The position numbers were made by a program, and so were the translations under genes. Shown piece by piece: positions 15,890 to 23,895 of a stretch of 64,000 nt of DNA. The stretch spans positions 868,001 through 932,000 of the forward strand of contig NZ_FQWU01000002.1 of NCBI RefSeq assembly GCF_900129765.1, given 5' to 3'. Position 1 is the stretch's first letter. Each line of letters starts with the position of its first letter. Below the pieces are notes generated by a model. The model made no database searches, had not been told where the DNA came from, and saw nothing but the letters and a program-made list of their open reading frames with translations. Source of the stretch: Massilia sp. CF038 (GTDB lineage Bacteria; Pseudomonadota; Gammaproteobacteria; Burkholderiales; Burkholderiaceae_D).

Positions 15890-17253
15890 GCGCCCGCCTC
15901 CACCGATGCTTGTACTATCGTGCCGTCCGGCATTGAATCAATTTGCAGCTCACCGCCGATCGCTTCCATCCGCTCCATCATGTTGCGCAGGCCGATGCCG
16001 CGTTTCGGGTGGCTGGCCACCATGGCGGGGTCGAAGCCGCTGCCATTGTCAGCAATGCGCAAGATTACTTTGCGGCCGTCGCGGATCAGTGTGATGTCAA
16101 CGCAGCTGGCTTGGGCATGCCGTTCGATGTTGGTTAACGCTTCCTGAGCGATGCGGAACAACACCGTGTTCACCACATGCGGCAAGGCCTCCGTGCTGCC
16201 TTCGGCCCGAAAGCGCACCGGCACGGCGGCGTTGTGCGTGCATTCCTGCGCCAGGTGATCGAGCGCCGCGGCCAGCCCCAGGTCATCCAGAAGGGCGGGC
16301 CGCAAATTGTGCGAGATGCGCCGCACTTCGCCCAGCACGTCATTGAGCTGATGGGCCGTGTGCTCAAAGCTGGCGCGCGCGGCCTGCTGCTGCTCGGCGC
16401 TGCCGCCAAGCCGAATCACGCCGGCCTCAATCTGCAGCTTGATCGACACCAGCCACTGGCTAATGCCGTCGTGCAGATCGCGCGACAGGCGCGCCCTCTC
16501 TTCTTCCTGTGATTCCACCACGCGCTGCGCCAATACCTTGAGCTTTGCGTCAGCCACACGCAGTTCGCTCACGTTGAGCGCGTAGCCCGATCCCGCCACC
16601 ACCAGCGCGCTCACAATCGCCATGGCGGCGATCCACAGCATGGTGCCGCGGATATTGCGCGACTGCTGGGCGTCGATCTTGGCCAGCGCCGCGTCCACGT
16701 CGTCCAGGTAGATCCCGGTGCCCATCATCCAGCCCCAGTTCGCCACCGGCACCACGTAGCCAAGCTTGGGCGCGGTCTTGCTGGACGAGGGCTTGGCCCA
16801 CATGTAGCGCTGCAGCCCGCCGCCGGCCTTGGCGCGCGCCACCAGGCGCTGGATGGTGGGTTCGCCACTGGCGTCACGCAGCTCCCACAGGTTGCGGCCC
16901 ACCAGTTCGGGCTGGCGCGGATGCATCAGGTTGTTGCCTTGGTAGTCGTAGACAAAAAAGTAGCCGTCGTTGCCGAAACTCAGCGAGGACAAGATGCGCT
17001 TGGCTTCGTCCATGGTGGCCGCGTCAGTACGGCCCGACCCGGTCAGGTGGGCAATCGATTGCGCGGCAATGGCCACGTAATGTTTGAGCTCGATTTCCTT
17101 GCTGGCCAGGTAGGCTTGCTGGATGGTTTCGCGCTGCTGCTCGGCCAGGGTAATGGCCTGGTGCCGCACAAACAGGGCGATCACGCACAGTGCAAGAATC
17201 AGCGGGGTGACCGCCAGCAGGATGACCTTTTGCCTGAGCTTCATTGATTCCAT
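15886..17253 (-). CDS. Cache-domain sensor histidine kinase (HisKA_3)
   Basis: The 455-residue kinase has a first membrane helix (about 9-29), a periplasmic single-Cache domain (about 35-195, with SFGNDGYFFVYDYQGNNLMH and NWGWMMGTGIYLDDVD), a second helix (about 203-227), the dimerisation/phosphoacceptor segment LSRDLHDGISQWLVSIK (His about 261) and a HATPase domain (EALTNIERHAQ, IADNGSGFD). sCache_2 domains bind small organic acids. The ATG at 17253 has no clear ribosome site; the ATG three codons later is an alternative. It is translationally coupled to the response regulator. Confidence 0.92.
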   Translation of the reverse strand: MESMKLRQKVILLAVTPLILALCVIALFVRHQAITLAEQQRETIQQAYLASKEIELKHYVAIAAQSIAHLTGSGRTDAATMDEAKRILSSLSFGNDGYFFVYDYQGNNLMHPRQPELVGRNLWELRDASGEPTIQRLVARAKAGGGLQRYMWAKPSSSKTAPKLGYVVPVANWGWMMGTGIYLDDVDAALAKIDAQQSRNIRGTMLWIAAMAIVSALVVAGSGYALNVSELRVADAKLKVLAQRVVESQEEERARLSRDLHDGISQWLVSIKLQIEAGVIRLGGSAEQQQAARASFEHTAHQLNDVLGEVRRISHNLRPALLDDLGLAAALDHLAQECTHNAAVPVRFRAEGSTEALPHVVNTVLFRIAQEALTNIERHAQASCVDITLIRDGRKVILRIADNGSGFDPAMVASHPKRGIGLRNMMERMEAIGGELQIDSMPDGTIVQASVEAGA

Positions 17254-17289
17254 GCATGGATTTTACGTTGCTTATGCCCTGCGCGCCTA

Positions 17290-17323
17290 CGTAGTACTAC
17301 GCAGGCGCTTGCGTAGTGCTGCG
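17290..17323. promoter_or_regulatory. Paired palindromic operator candidates
   Basis: CGTAGTACTACG (17290-17301) is a perfect 12-bp palindrome and CGTAGTGCTGCG (17312-17323) an imperfect second copy. Their centres are 22 bases apart, about two helical turns. They lie between the divergent kinase and cstA genes, so they are likely sites for the LuxR-type regulator of this locus. Confidence 0.55.
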
Positions 17324-17432
17324 CTTGTCGCGCTCCCGGCCCTGGCGAATACTCGCTCCAAGCTGCATGGAATCCCGACCGGTTTAAATGGTCTAACTTC
17401 GTGCGGCACATAAAAACTACAGGAGGAGTCAC

Positions 17433-19496
17433 ATGAATCGTCTCACAAGCCAGGCCGGCTGGGCCGCGCTATCGGTCGGCGGCGCCATTGCCCTGGCCTA
17501 CATCGCCCTCATGCGCGGCGAAACCATCAATGCCATCTGGGTCGTTGCCGCAGCAGTGTGCGTGTACCTGATCGCCTACCGCTTCTACAGCAAGTTCATC
17601 GCCGAGCGTGTGGTCAAGCTCGATGCAACGCGTCAAACACCGGCCAACAAGTTCAATGACGGGCTCGACTTCGTTCCCACCAATCGCTACGTGCTGTTTG
17701 GCCACCACTTCGCCGCCATCGCTGGCGCCGGCCCCTTGGTCGGGCCTGTGCTGGCCGCGCAAATGGGCTATCTGCCGGGCATGATGTGGATTCTCGCTGG
17801 CGTGGTCTTTGCCGGTGCGGTGCAAGACTTCATGGTCCTTTTCATTTCCACCCGGCGTGACGGGCGTTCGCTTGGCGACCTCATCAAGTCGGAACTGGGT
17901 GAAATACCGGGCGTGATCGCGCTCTTCGGCACCTTCATGATCATGGTCATTATCCTGGCGGTATTGGCGCTCATCGTCGTCAAGGCGCTGACCGGCTCGC
18001 CGTGGGGCAGTTTTACCGTCATGGCCACCATTCCCATTGCGCTATTCATGGGCGTGTATTCGCGCTATGTGCGTGTGGGCCGCATTGGCGAGGTATCGCT
18101 GATCGGCTTTGTGCTGCTGATGGCAGCCATCTTTGGCGGGCAGTATGTTGCCGGCCATCCCGTTCTGGGCCCCATGTTCACCTTTACCGGGGTGGAACTT
18201 ACCTGGATGCTGATCGGCTACGGCTTTGTGGCTTCCGTCATTCCCGTCTGGCTGCTGCTGGCGCCGCGCGATTACTTGTCCACCTTCCTTAAAATTGGCA
18301 CCATCGTTGCGCTGGCCATTGGCATTTTGTTTGTCGCGCCTGAACTGAAAATGCCAGCGGTCACCAAGTTTATCGATGGGACCGGCCCGGTCTGGTCGGG
18401 CAGCCTGTTCCCCTTCCTCTTTATTACCATTGCCTGCGGTGCGGTGTCCGGCTTCCACGCACTCATCGCTTCCGGCACCACCCCAAAAATGATCGAGAAC
18501 GAGCAGCACGCGCGCTTTATCGGCTACGGCGCCATGCTGATGGAATCGTTTGTCGCCATCATGGCACTGGTGGCTGCGTCCACCATTGAGCCTGGCATCT
18601 ATTTCGCCATGAACAGCCCGGCAGCCTTGCTTGGCACCACGGCAGAATCGGCGGCAGCGGCCGTCAGCCAGCTGGGCTTCGTCATCACGCCAGAGATGCT
18701 GGTGCAAACGGCCAAGGATGTGGGCGAAACCACCATCATCTCGCGCGCCGGCGGCGCACCGACGTTGGCTGTGGGGATGGCGCATATTCTGTCCGGCGCA
18801 GTGGGCGGCAAAGCCATGATGGCCTTCTGGTACCACTTCGCCATTCTGTTCGAGGCGCTGTTCATCCTTACCGCAGTCGATGCGGGCACCCGCGCTGGTC
18901 GCTTCATGCTGCAGGATCTGCTGGGGGCGTTTGCACCTTCGCTCAAGCGCACGGAATCCTTGCCGGCCAACCTGATCGCCACGTCGCTGTGCGTGGCAGC
19001 CTGGGGCTACTTCCTGTACCAGGGCGTGGTCGATCCATTGGGCGGCATTAATACACTGTGGCCACTGTTCGGCATTGCCAATCAAATGCTGGCTGCCATC
19101 GCGCTGATTCTTGCCACCTGCGTGCTGTTCAAGATGAAGCGGGCACGTTATGCCTGGGTCACCATGGCGCCAACCGCGTGGCTGCTGGTGTGCACACTCA
19201 CAGCCGGCTGGCAGAAAATGTTCCACGAAAACGTGAAGATCGGTTTCCTCGCCCACGCACACAAGTTCCAGGCGGCGATTGATCAAGGCGTGCTGCTGGC
19301 CCCGGCCAAAAACATGGAGCAGATGCAGCGCATTGTCTTTAACGACTACGTCGATGCGTCGCTGGCGGGCTTCTTCATGGTGGTGGTGCTGGCGGTGCTG
19401 GTGTTTGGCATCAAAACGGTCCTTGCGGCGCGCGCCAATGGTTCCCCAAGCGCAAAGGAATCCCCGTTCGTGCTGCAACCCATGGCGCAGGCCTGA
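17433..19496 (+). CDS. cstA: Carbon starvation protein CstA, pyruvate/peptide transporter family
   Basis: The 687-residue polytopic inner-membrane protein matches CstA along its length, including FHALIASGTTPKMIENEQHA and GHHFAAIAGAGPLVGPVLAA, both hallmark blocks of the family. Around 16 hydrophobic segments are visible. CstA proteins import pyruvate or, in some species, peptides and are induced by carbon limitation. AGGAGG lies just before the ATG. The small YbdD gene follows two bases later. The two-component system upstream and divergent probably controls it. Confidence 0.96.
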   Translation: MNRLTSQAGWAALSVGGAIALAYIALMRGETINAIWVVAAAVCVYLIAYRFYSKFIAERVVKLDATRQTPANKFNDGLDFVPTNRYVLFGHHFAAIAGAGPLVGPVLAAQMGYLPGMMWILAGVVFAGAVQDFMVLFISTRRDGRSLGDLIKSELGEIPGVIALFGTFMIMVIILAVLALIVVKALTGSPWGSFTVMATIPIALFMGVYSRYVRVGRIGEVSLIGFVLLMAAIFGGQYVAGHPVLGPMFTFTGVELTWMLIGYGFVASVIPVWLLLAPRDYLSTFLKIGTIVALAIGILFVAPELKMPAVTKFIDGTGPVWSGSLFPFLFITIACGAVSGFHALIASGTTPKMIENEQHARFIGYGAMLMESFVAIMALVAASTIEPGIYFAMNSPAALLGTTAESAAAAVSQLGFVITPEMLVQTAKDVGETTIISRAGGAPTLAVGMAHILSGAVGGKAMMAFWYHFAILFEALFILTAVDAGTRAGRFMLQDLLGAFAPSLKRTESLPANLIATSLCVAAWGYFLYQGVVDPLGGINTLWPLFGIANQMLAAIALILATCVLFKMKRARYAWVTMAPTAWLLVCTLTAGWQKMFHENVKIGFLAHAHKFQAAIDQGVLLAPAKNMEQMQRIVFNDYVDASLAGFFMVVVLAVLVFGIKTVLAARANGSPSAKESPFVLQPMAQA

Positions 19497-19498
19497 TC

Positions 19499-19699
19499 AT
19501 GTTCAGCGAACTCGTTCAGGCCGGCCGCTATCTGGGACAGAGCATGCGCCTGATGGTCGGCTTGCCCGAGTACAGCACCTACGTCGCGCACATGGAAAAA
19601 ACCCATCCGGGCGATCCGATGATGACGTACGAGGAATTTTTCCGCGAACGACAGGAGGCCCGCTACGGCGGCGCCGGCAAACGGGGCGGCTGCTGCTAG
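19499..19699 (+). CDS. ybdD: YbdD/YjiX family small protein
   Basis: The 66-residue protein matches YbdD (DUF466-type): GRYLGQSMRLMVGLPEYSTY, then HMEKTHPGDPMMTYEEFFRE. It ends in a GGCC-containing tail. YbdD-like proteins are encoded directly after cstA-type transporters and are needed for or modulate their activity. Only two bases separate it from cstA, so the genes are co-translated. A terminator follows. Confidence 0.93.
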   Translation: MFSELVQAGRYLGQSMRLMVGLPEYSTYVAHMEKTHPGDPMMTYEEFFRERQEARYGGAGKRGGCC

Positions 19700-19710
19700 C
19701 CTGCTCAACA

Positions 19711-19738
19711 AAGGACGCTGCCCGGCGTCCTTTTTTTT
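19711..19738 (+). terminator. Rho-independent terminator after cstA-ybdD
   Basis: GGACGC-TGCCCG-GCGTCC is followed by eight T. It separates cstA-ybdD from the GntR/ABC operon. Confidence 0.9.
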
Positions 19739-19754
19739 CGTCCGCAAAAATCGC

Positions 19755-19810
19755 TTGCACGACCGTGCATAGTGTATATACTGTGTATATGGACATACAC
19801 AGTACATTCG
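19755..19810 (+). promoter_or_regulatory. Promoter/operator of GntR-ABC operon
   Basis: TTGCAC (19755-19760) and TATACT (19777-19782) are 16 bases apart. Transcription would begin at about 19789, the A of the start codon, so the message is probably leaderless. TGTGTATATGGACATACACA (19783-19802) is an inverted repeat covering the start, as expected for autorepression by the YtrA-type regulator. Confidence 0.55.
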
Positions 19811-20181
19811 TCATTTCGCAAACTGATGGACGCCCCATGTACCTGCAGATCATCGAGCAGGTACGGCACAAGGTCGCCGCGGGCGACTGGCCTGCCGGCG
19901 CGGAAATTCCTTCCATTCGTCAACTCGCTGCGAATTTGAGCGTCAGCGTCATTACCGTTAAGCGGGCCTATCAGGAGCTGGAACAGCAGGGTGTCATTCT
20001 CACCCAGCCCGGCCGTGGCTCCATCGTGGCCCATGCGCCCAAGCTCGATCCGGCGCAGTGGGAGGCACAGTTGACAGACGTGCTGGCCCAGGCCGTGCGT
20101 CTCGGCCAATTGCTGGGGCTGAAACCGAAAGAAATCAGCGCCCGCCTCGACCAGGCACTTCACCAAGCAAAGGAACAATAA
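19789..20181 (+). CDS. GntR-family regulator, YtrA type
   Basis: The 130-residue protein has the winged-helix GntR domain (PMYLQIIEQVRHKVAAGDWP, IPSIRQLAANLSVSVITVKR, then an E-L-E-Q-Q-G wing) and only a short C-terminal tail, as in the YtrA subfamily that represses linked ABC transporter genes. The start ATG at 19789 fits the family's usual DGRPxYLQI distance. Its stop overlaps the ABC ATPase start by one base. It probably represses its own operon through the palindrome over its start. The ligand is unknown. Confidence 0.9.
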   Translation: MDIHSTFVISQTDGRPMYLQIIEQVRHKVAAGDWPAGAEIPSIRQLAANLSVSVITVKRAYQELEQQGVILTQPGRGSIVAHAPKLDPAQWEAQLTDVLAQAVRLGQLLGLKPKEISARLDQALHQAKEQ

Positions 20182-21077
20182 TGGACTCACTGGCAGTGCA
20201 ACTACGCGCCGTCTGCAAGCGCTATCCACACTTTGCCTTGGACCAGGTGGACCTGTCGGTGGCCAAGGGCAGCGTCATGGGATTTCTCGGTGCAAATGGT
20301 GCGGGGAAATCGACCACCATCCGCATCCTGATGGGCCTGAATCATCAATCCAGCGGCAGCGTGCAGGTACTGGGCCATGCAATGCCGTCACAGCAAGCCC
20401 TGGCCAAGCAGGAAATCGGCTTCGTGTCCGAAGATTTGCGCCTGTACGGCAGTGCCAGCTTGCAGTGGCACATGGATCTGGTGGCCTCGGTCTACCCGCG
20501 TTGGGATGCCACGTACTCGAAGGCTTTACTGGGCCGCTTCGATCTGAAGGCGGAACAGAAAATCAAGGGCTTGTCGCACGGTCAGCGCGTCAAGGCGGCT
20601 TTGCTGCTGGCACTGGCGCGCCGCCCCCGCCTGCTGGTCCTCGATGAACCGACCACCGGGCTCGATCCGGTTGCCCGGCACGAAGTCCTGGCAGAACTGA
20701 TGCATGCCATGGTGGATGAAGAACGCACGGTCCTGTTCTCTTCCCACAACACGCGCGATGTGGAGCAGATTGCCGACGCCATCACCTTCATCGACCGGGG
20801 CCGCATTATCGATGCAGACGACAAGGAAAACTATCTCGAGCGCTGGCGCCGCATTCAGCTGGACCTGCCGCCCGGCCGTATTTTGCCCGCCATGCCGGGA
20901 ACGGTGTCGCTGGTGGGCGAAGGTCGTAGCCGCATCCTTACCACAAGCAATTTTACGGATGAAATCACTGGCACCTGCCAGGCTGCCGGTGCCAGCATCC
21001 ACGCGGTGCAATCAATGAGTCTGGAAGAAATTTTCGTCAATACGGTCATGGGCCGTCGCGGGGAGGCTGCAGCATGA
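20181..21077 (+). CDS. ABC transporter ATP-binding protein
   Basis: The 298-residue protein carries Walker A (GANGAGKSTT, about residues 37-46), a signature-like GLSHGQRVK, Walker B with D-loop (LLVLDEPTTGLDP) and the switch histidine (SSHNTRDVEQ). The C-terminal 80 residues are a family-specific extension. It will energise the permease that follows, whose gene overlaps by 4 nt. In YtrA-controlled loci such exporters are linked to envelope stress or antibiotic response; the substrate cannot be read from the sequence. Confidence 0.92.
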   Translation: MDSLAVQLRAVCKRYPHFALDQVDLSVAKGSVMGFLGANGAGKSTTIRILMGLNHQSSGSVQVLGHAMPSQQALAKQEIGFVSEDLRLYGSASLQWHMDLVASVYPRWDATYSKALLGRFDLKAEQKIKGLSHGQRVKAALLLALARRPRLLVLDEPTTGLDPVARHEVLAELMHAMVDEERTVLFSSHNTRDVEQIADAITFIDRGRIIDADDKENYLERWRRIQLDLPPGRILPAMPGTVSLVGEGRSRILTTSNFTDEITGTCQAAGASIHAVQSMSLEEIFVNTVMGRRGEAAA

Positions 21078-21748
21078 ATATCCATATGATCCGGATCTTG
21101 ATCTTGAAAGACTTGCGCCTCTTGCTGGTGCCGGCGCTGCTGTACTCGGCTTTGGGAATCGCCGCTGTGTGCATGCTGGGTGTTGCGCAGCAAGCCTTCT
21201 TTTATGGCGGAACCGTGCTGCTGATCACCGCCATGATGGCCTTGGGTTTTCATCCGCCTATGGCAACCGTGGTGGGCGAACGCAAGGAACACACGCTGGC
21301 GTTTATCATGAGCATGCCCATCACCCCGGCTGACTACACGTGTTCCAAGCTGCTGGTCAACATGGTGTTGTTCTTCCTGCCGTGGAGCGCGCTGGTCGCG
21401 ACCACCTTCGCCACGATCGTGGCGCGATCTTCCCTTCCGGATGGCTTGATCCCCTACGCCAGCATACTGTTCGGCACCGTTGCCCTGAGTGCCGTACTGA
21501 TCCTGTGCGTGGGCATTGTGACCGAATCGATGCAGTGGACCATCGCCACGCAAATTATCAGCAACCTCGCGTTTCAAGCCGTGATGTATGCTGCATCGAA
21601 CGCGTCTGACATCAAGGCCAGCATGACGGGCGACACGATTGTCTGGAGCGCAACCGCGCTCACGTTCCTGGCCGTGCAACTGGGCACCGCCGTCCTCGCC
21701 ATCTGCGCCACCCTGTGGCTGCAAGCGCGCAAGACCGACTTTATCTGA
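21074..21748 (+). CDS. ABC transporter permease
   Basis: The 224-residue protein has about six hydrophobic segments (for example residues 13-32, 42-57, 95-115, 134-157, 160-176, 196-216) and no signal peptide, the form of ABC-2-type permeases. It overlaps the ATPase gene by 4 nt (ATGA). It should form the membrane channel of the exporter. No substrate motif is visible. Confidence 0.85.
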   Translation: MNIHMIRILILKDLRLLLVPALLYSALGIAAVCMLGVAQQAFFYGGTVLLITAMMALGFHPPMATVVGERKEHTLAFIMSMPITPADYTCSKLLVNMVLFFLPWSALVATTFATIVARSSLPDGLIPYASILFGTVALSAVLILCVGIVTESMQWTIATQIISNLAFQAVMYAASNASDIKASMTGDTIVWSATALTFLAVQLGTAVLAICATLWLQARKTDFI

Positions 21749-21762
21749 CATCCGGAGTAAGC

Positions 21763-22878
21763 ATGAAAACCGACAAGCACGACTTGGCGGCGGGGGAGAC
21801 GCGCGTCCACAGTATCGACGCTGTGCGCGGCATCGCCCTGCTGCTGGGGGTGGTACTGCACGCGAGCATGTCTTTCCTGCCCGGCCCGCAAATCTGGCTG
21901 GTAGACGATGCGCAAAGCAGCGTTCTGCTCTCCGTGATGTTTTTTGTGATTCACATGCTGCGCATGCTGACCTTCTTTCTAATTGCCGGCTTCGTCGCAC
22001 ATGCAGGTTTGAACAAGCTGGGTCCTGCCGCGTTTTTCAAGGACCGGCTGCGTCGAATCGGTCTGCCGCTGGTCCTCGGCTGGTTGCTGTTGTTTCCTGC
22101 GTTGATGTGGGCGGGCAAGGTGCCAAGCGCGTATTGGCATATCTCGCTACCCGCTTTTCCGCTGATGCATTTGTGGTTCCTGTATCTGCTGGGCTGGTTC
22201 TATGTTGCGCTGTCGCTGCTCCGGCGTTTCTCCGCCACCCGCCTCACGCATCTCCTGCTGCAACCTTGGGGCCTGATACTGCTGGCAGCGCCGATGTGTT
22301 TGAGCCTGTATTTCCAGGCTTACTGGATGATGTGGTTCGGTATTCCCACGCCGGACCAGTCCTTGATGCCCAACTCGGCCGCCCTGGTCAGTTTCGGCAG
22401 CGCATTCCTGTTCGGCTGGCTGGTGCAATCGCATCCTGACACCCTGACCATCTGGCGCAAGGGCTGGCCGCGCAATCTTGCCATTGCCTGCGCTTGCACC
22501 GGCTATTGCCTGGCGCACGCAGGACTCACGCCATTGCTGATGCCTGTCCCTCAAGGCGGCGCCAAACTCCTCTATGCGGCGAGCTATAGCTTTGGCGCAT
22601 GGAGCTGGGCTCTCGCCCTGATTGGCATGGCGCATCGTTTCCTGGCCGCGCCGAACGCCACGTTGCGCTACCTGGCCGATGCCTCGTACTGGATGTACCT
22701 CGTGCACTTGCCGCTGGTGGTTGGCCTGCAGAGGATCGTGGCGCCGTTCGCCTGGCCGTGGTTGTTGAAATTCCTTCTGATTCTTGCAGTGGCGTTTGGC
22801 GTAATGCTGGCCAGTTACGCCTTGCTGGTTCGCAGCACCATTGTCGGTGTTGTGTTGAATGGCCGTAGAAAAGCCTGA
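21763..22878 (+). CDS. Acyltransferase family 3 membrane protein
   Basis: The 371-residue protein has about ten membrane segments and starts its core with SIDAVRGIALLLGVVLHASM, the acyltransferase-3 signature with the conserved His in VVLHAS. FKDRLRRIGLPLVLGWLLL is the second typical block. Such proteins transfer acyl groups onto periplasmic glycans or lipids (OpgC-like). GGAG precedes the ATG at 21763. It lies 14 bases after the ABC permease, so it is probably in the same operon. The acceptor is unknown. Confidence 0.88.
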   Translation: MKTDKHDLAAGETRVHSIDAVRGIALLLGVVLHASMSFLPGPQIWLVDDAQSSVLLSVMFFVIHMLRMLTFFLIAGFVAHAGLNKLGPAAFFKDRLRRIGLPLVLGWLLLFPALMWAGKVPSAYWHISLPAFPLMHLWFLYLLGWFYVALSLLRRFSATRLTHLLLQPWGLILLAAPMCLSLYFQAYWMMWFGIPTPDQSLMPNSAALVSFGSAFLFGWLVQSHPDTLTIWRKGWPRNLAIACACTGYCLAHAGLTPLLMPVPQGGAKLLYAASYSFGAWSWALALIGMAHRFLAAPNATLRYLADASYWMYLVHLPLVVGLQRIVAPFAWPWLLKFLLILAVAFGVMLASYALLVRSTIVGVVLNGRRKA

Positions 22879-22907
22879 CCCTTGTCCACCTTTTTTGAAA
22901 GAATATC

Positions 22908-23633
22908 ATGCGCCCTCTTCCGCTTCTGTTTGCTGCTCTGCTTTCCCTTTCCACCTCGGTGAATGCCGCACCCAACGCACAAACCGTGCTGGATCAATAC
23001 GCCAAAGCAATCGGCCCGGTCGACCAGATCCAGAGTCGGCGTGTCGCCATGCGTTTGATCGGCGCCGCACCGTTTGAGTTGCCTGTTACCGTCGAGGCGC
23101 GCCGCCCCAATCTGATCCACAAAGAAGTCACGATCCAGGACACTGTGCAAGTCATGGCTTTCGACGGCAAGGTCGCATGGAAGATCGACCCTTTCGTGCC
23201 GGGTGGATCAGTGCCGTTTGCCATGACCGGCGACGAGGCTAACGCGCTCATCGAGGAAGCCGAATTTGACGATGCTTTGATTGGTCCCGCTGGCCGCGGC
23301 ATCAAGGTCGCCTATCTCGGTGACGCACTTGTGGACGGCAAAGCGGCGCAATCGCTGCGCGTGACACGTCCCAACGGCAAGACATCCACGGTGTGGCTTG
23401 ATGCGGCGACCCACCTCGAGCTTAAACGGACGCAGTTGGGGCCAGTGATGGGGCAGATGAAACAGATCGATATTTTAAGCAGCGATTACCGTGTTGTTGA
23501 CGGCATCAAGTTGCCGCATAAAATTGAAATCGGCCTGTCCGGGGCAAAGGAACGCATGACGATTGTGGTTGAGAAAGTCGAGCTGAACGTCAAGCTCGAC
23601 CCATCCCGATTTGCCAAACCCGCCGCGAGGTAA
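22908..23633 (+). CDS. Periplasmic LolA-like lipoprotein-sorting fold protein
   Basis: The 241-residue product has a signal peptide (MRPLPLLFAALLSLSTSVNA) and a beta-rich mature part with FELPVTVEARRPNLIHKE, AWKIDPF and STVWLDAATHLELKRTQL, then SSDYRVVDGIKLPHKIEIGL. This is the outer-membrane lipoprotein sorting/LolA-like fold rather than LolA itself. It may bind lipid or a lipidated product handled by the ABC exporter and acyltransferase upstream. It is the last gene of the run and a REP element follows. Confidence 0.75.
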   Translation: MRPLPLLFAALLSLSTSVNAAPNAQTVLDQYAKAIGPVDQIQSRRVAMRLIGAAPFELPVTVEARRPNLIHKEVTIQDTVQVMAFDGKVAWKIDPFVPGGSVPFAMTGDEANALIEEAEFDDALIGPAGRGIKVAYLGDALVDGKAAQSLRVTRPNGKTSTVWLDAATHLELKRTQLGPVMGQMKQIDILSSDYRVVDGIKLPHKIEIGLSGAKERMTIVVEKVELNVKLDPSRFAKPAAR

Positions 23634-23673
23634 AAACCGCTTCCCGCGTGATTAAGCAACTGTAAGCCCACCA

Positions 23674-23759
23674 CCATCGCCCTCGCGAAGGCGGGGGCCT
23701 ATTCCACCTAACCGAATTCGGCACAGTGGCATGGGCCCCCGCCTTCGCGAGGGCGATGT
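23674..23759. repeat. REP-like inverted repeat, copy 2
   Basis: CATCGCCCTCGCGAAGGCGG and the inverse CCGCCTTCGCGAGGGCGATG flank a short loop that includes ACCGAATTCGG, shared with copy 3. It lies between the LolA-like gene and the hybrid kinase gene. Confidence 0.88.
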
Positions 23760-23895
23760 AGTTGGGCAATCTCCCTCTGTTGCGCCCCCGCCTCTCCTCC
23801 CCCGCATCCTTGTCCCTCATCAAAGCTGTCAGGATTCTTTACACGTATATTTTTCCTGCCGGAATCCGATTCCCACCTCACCTTGCGACGCCACC

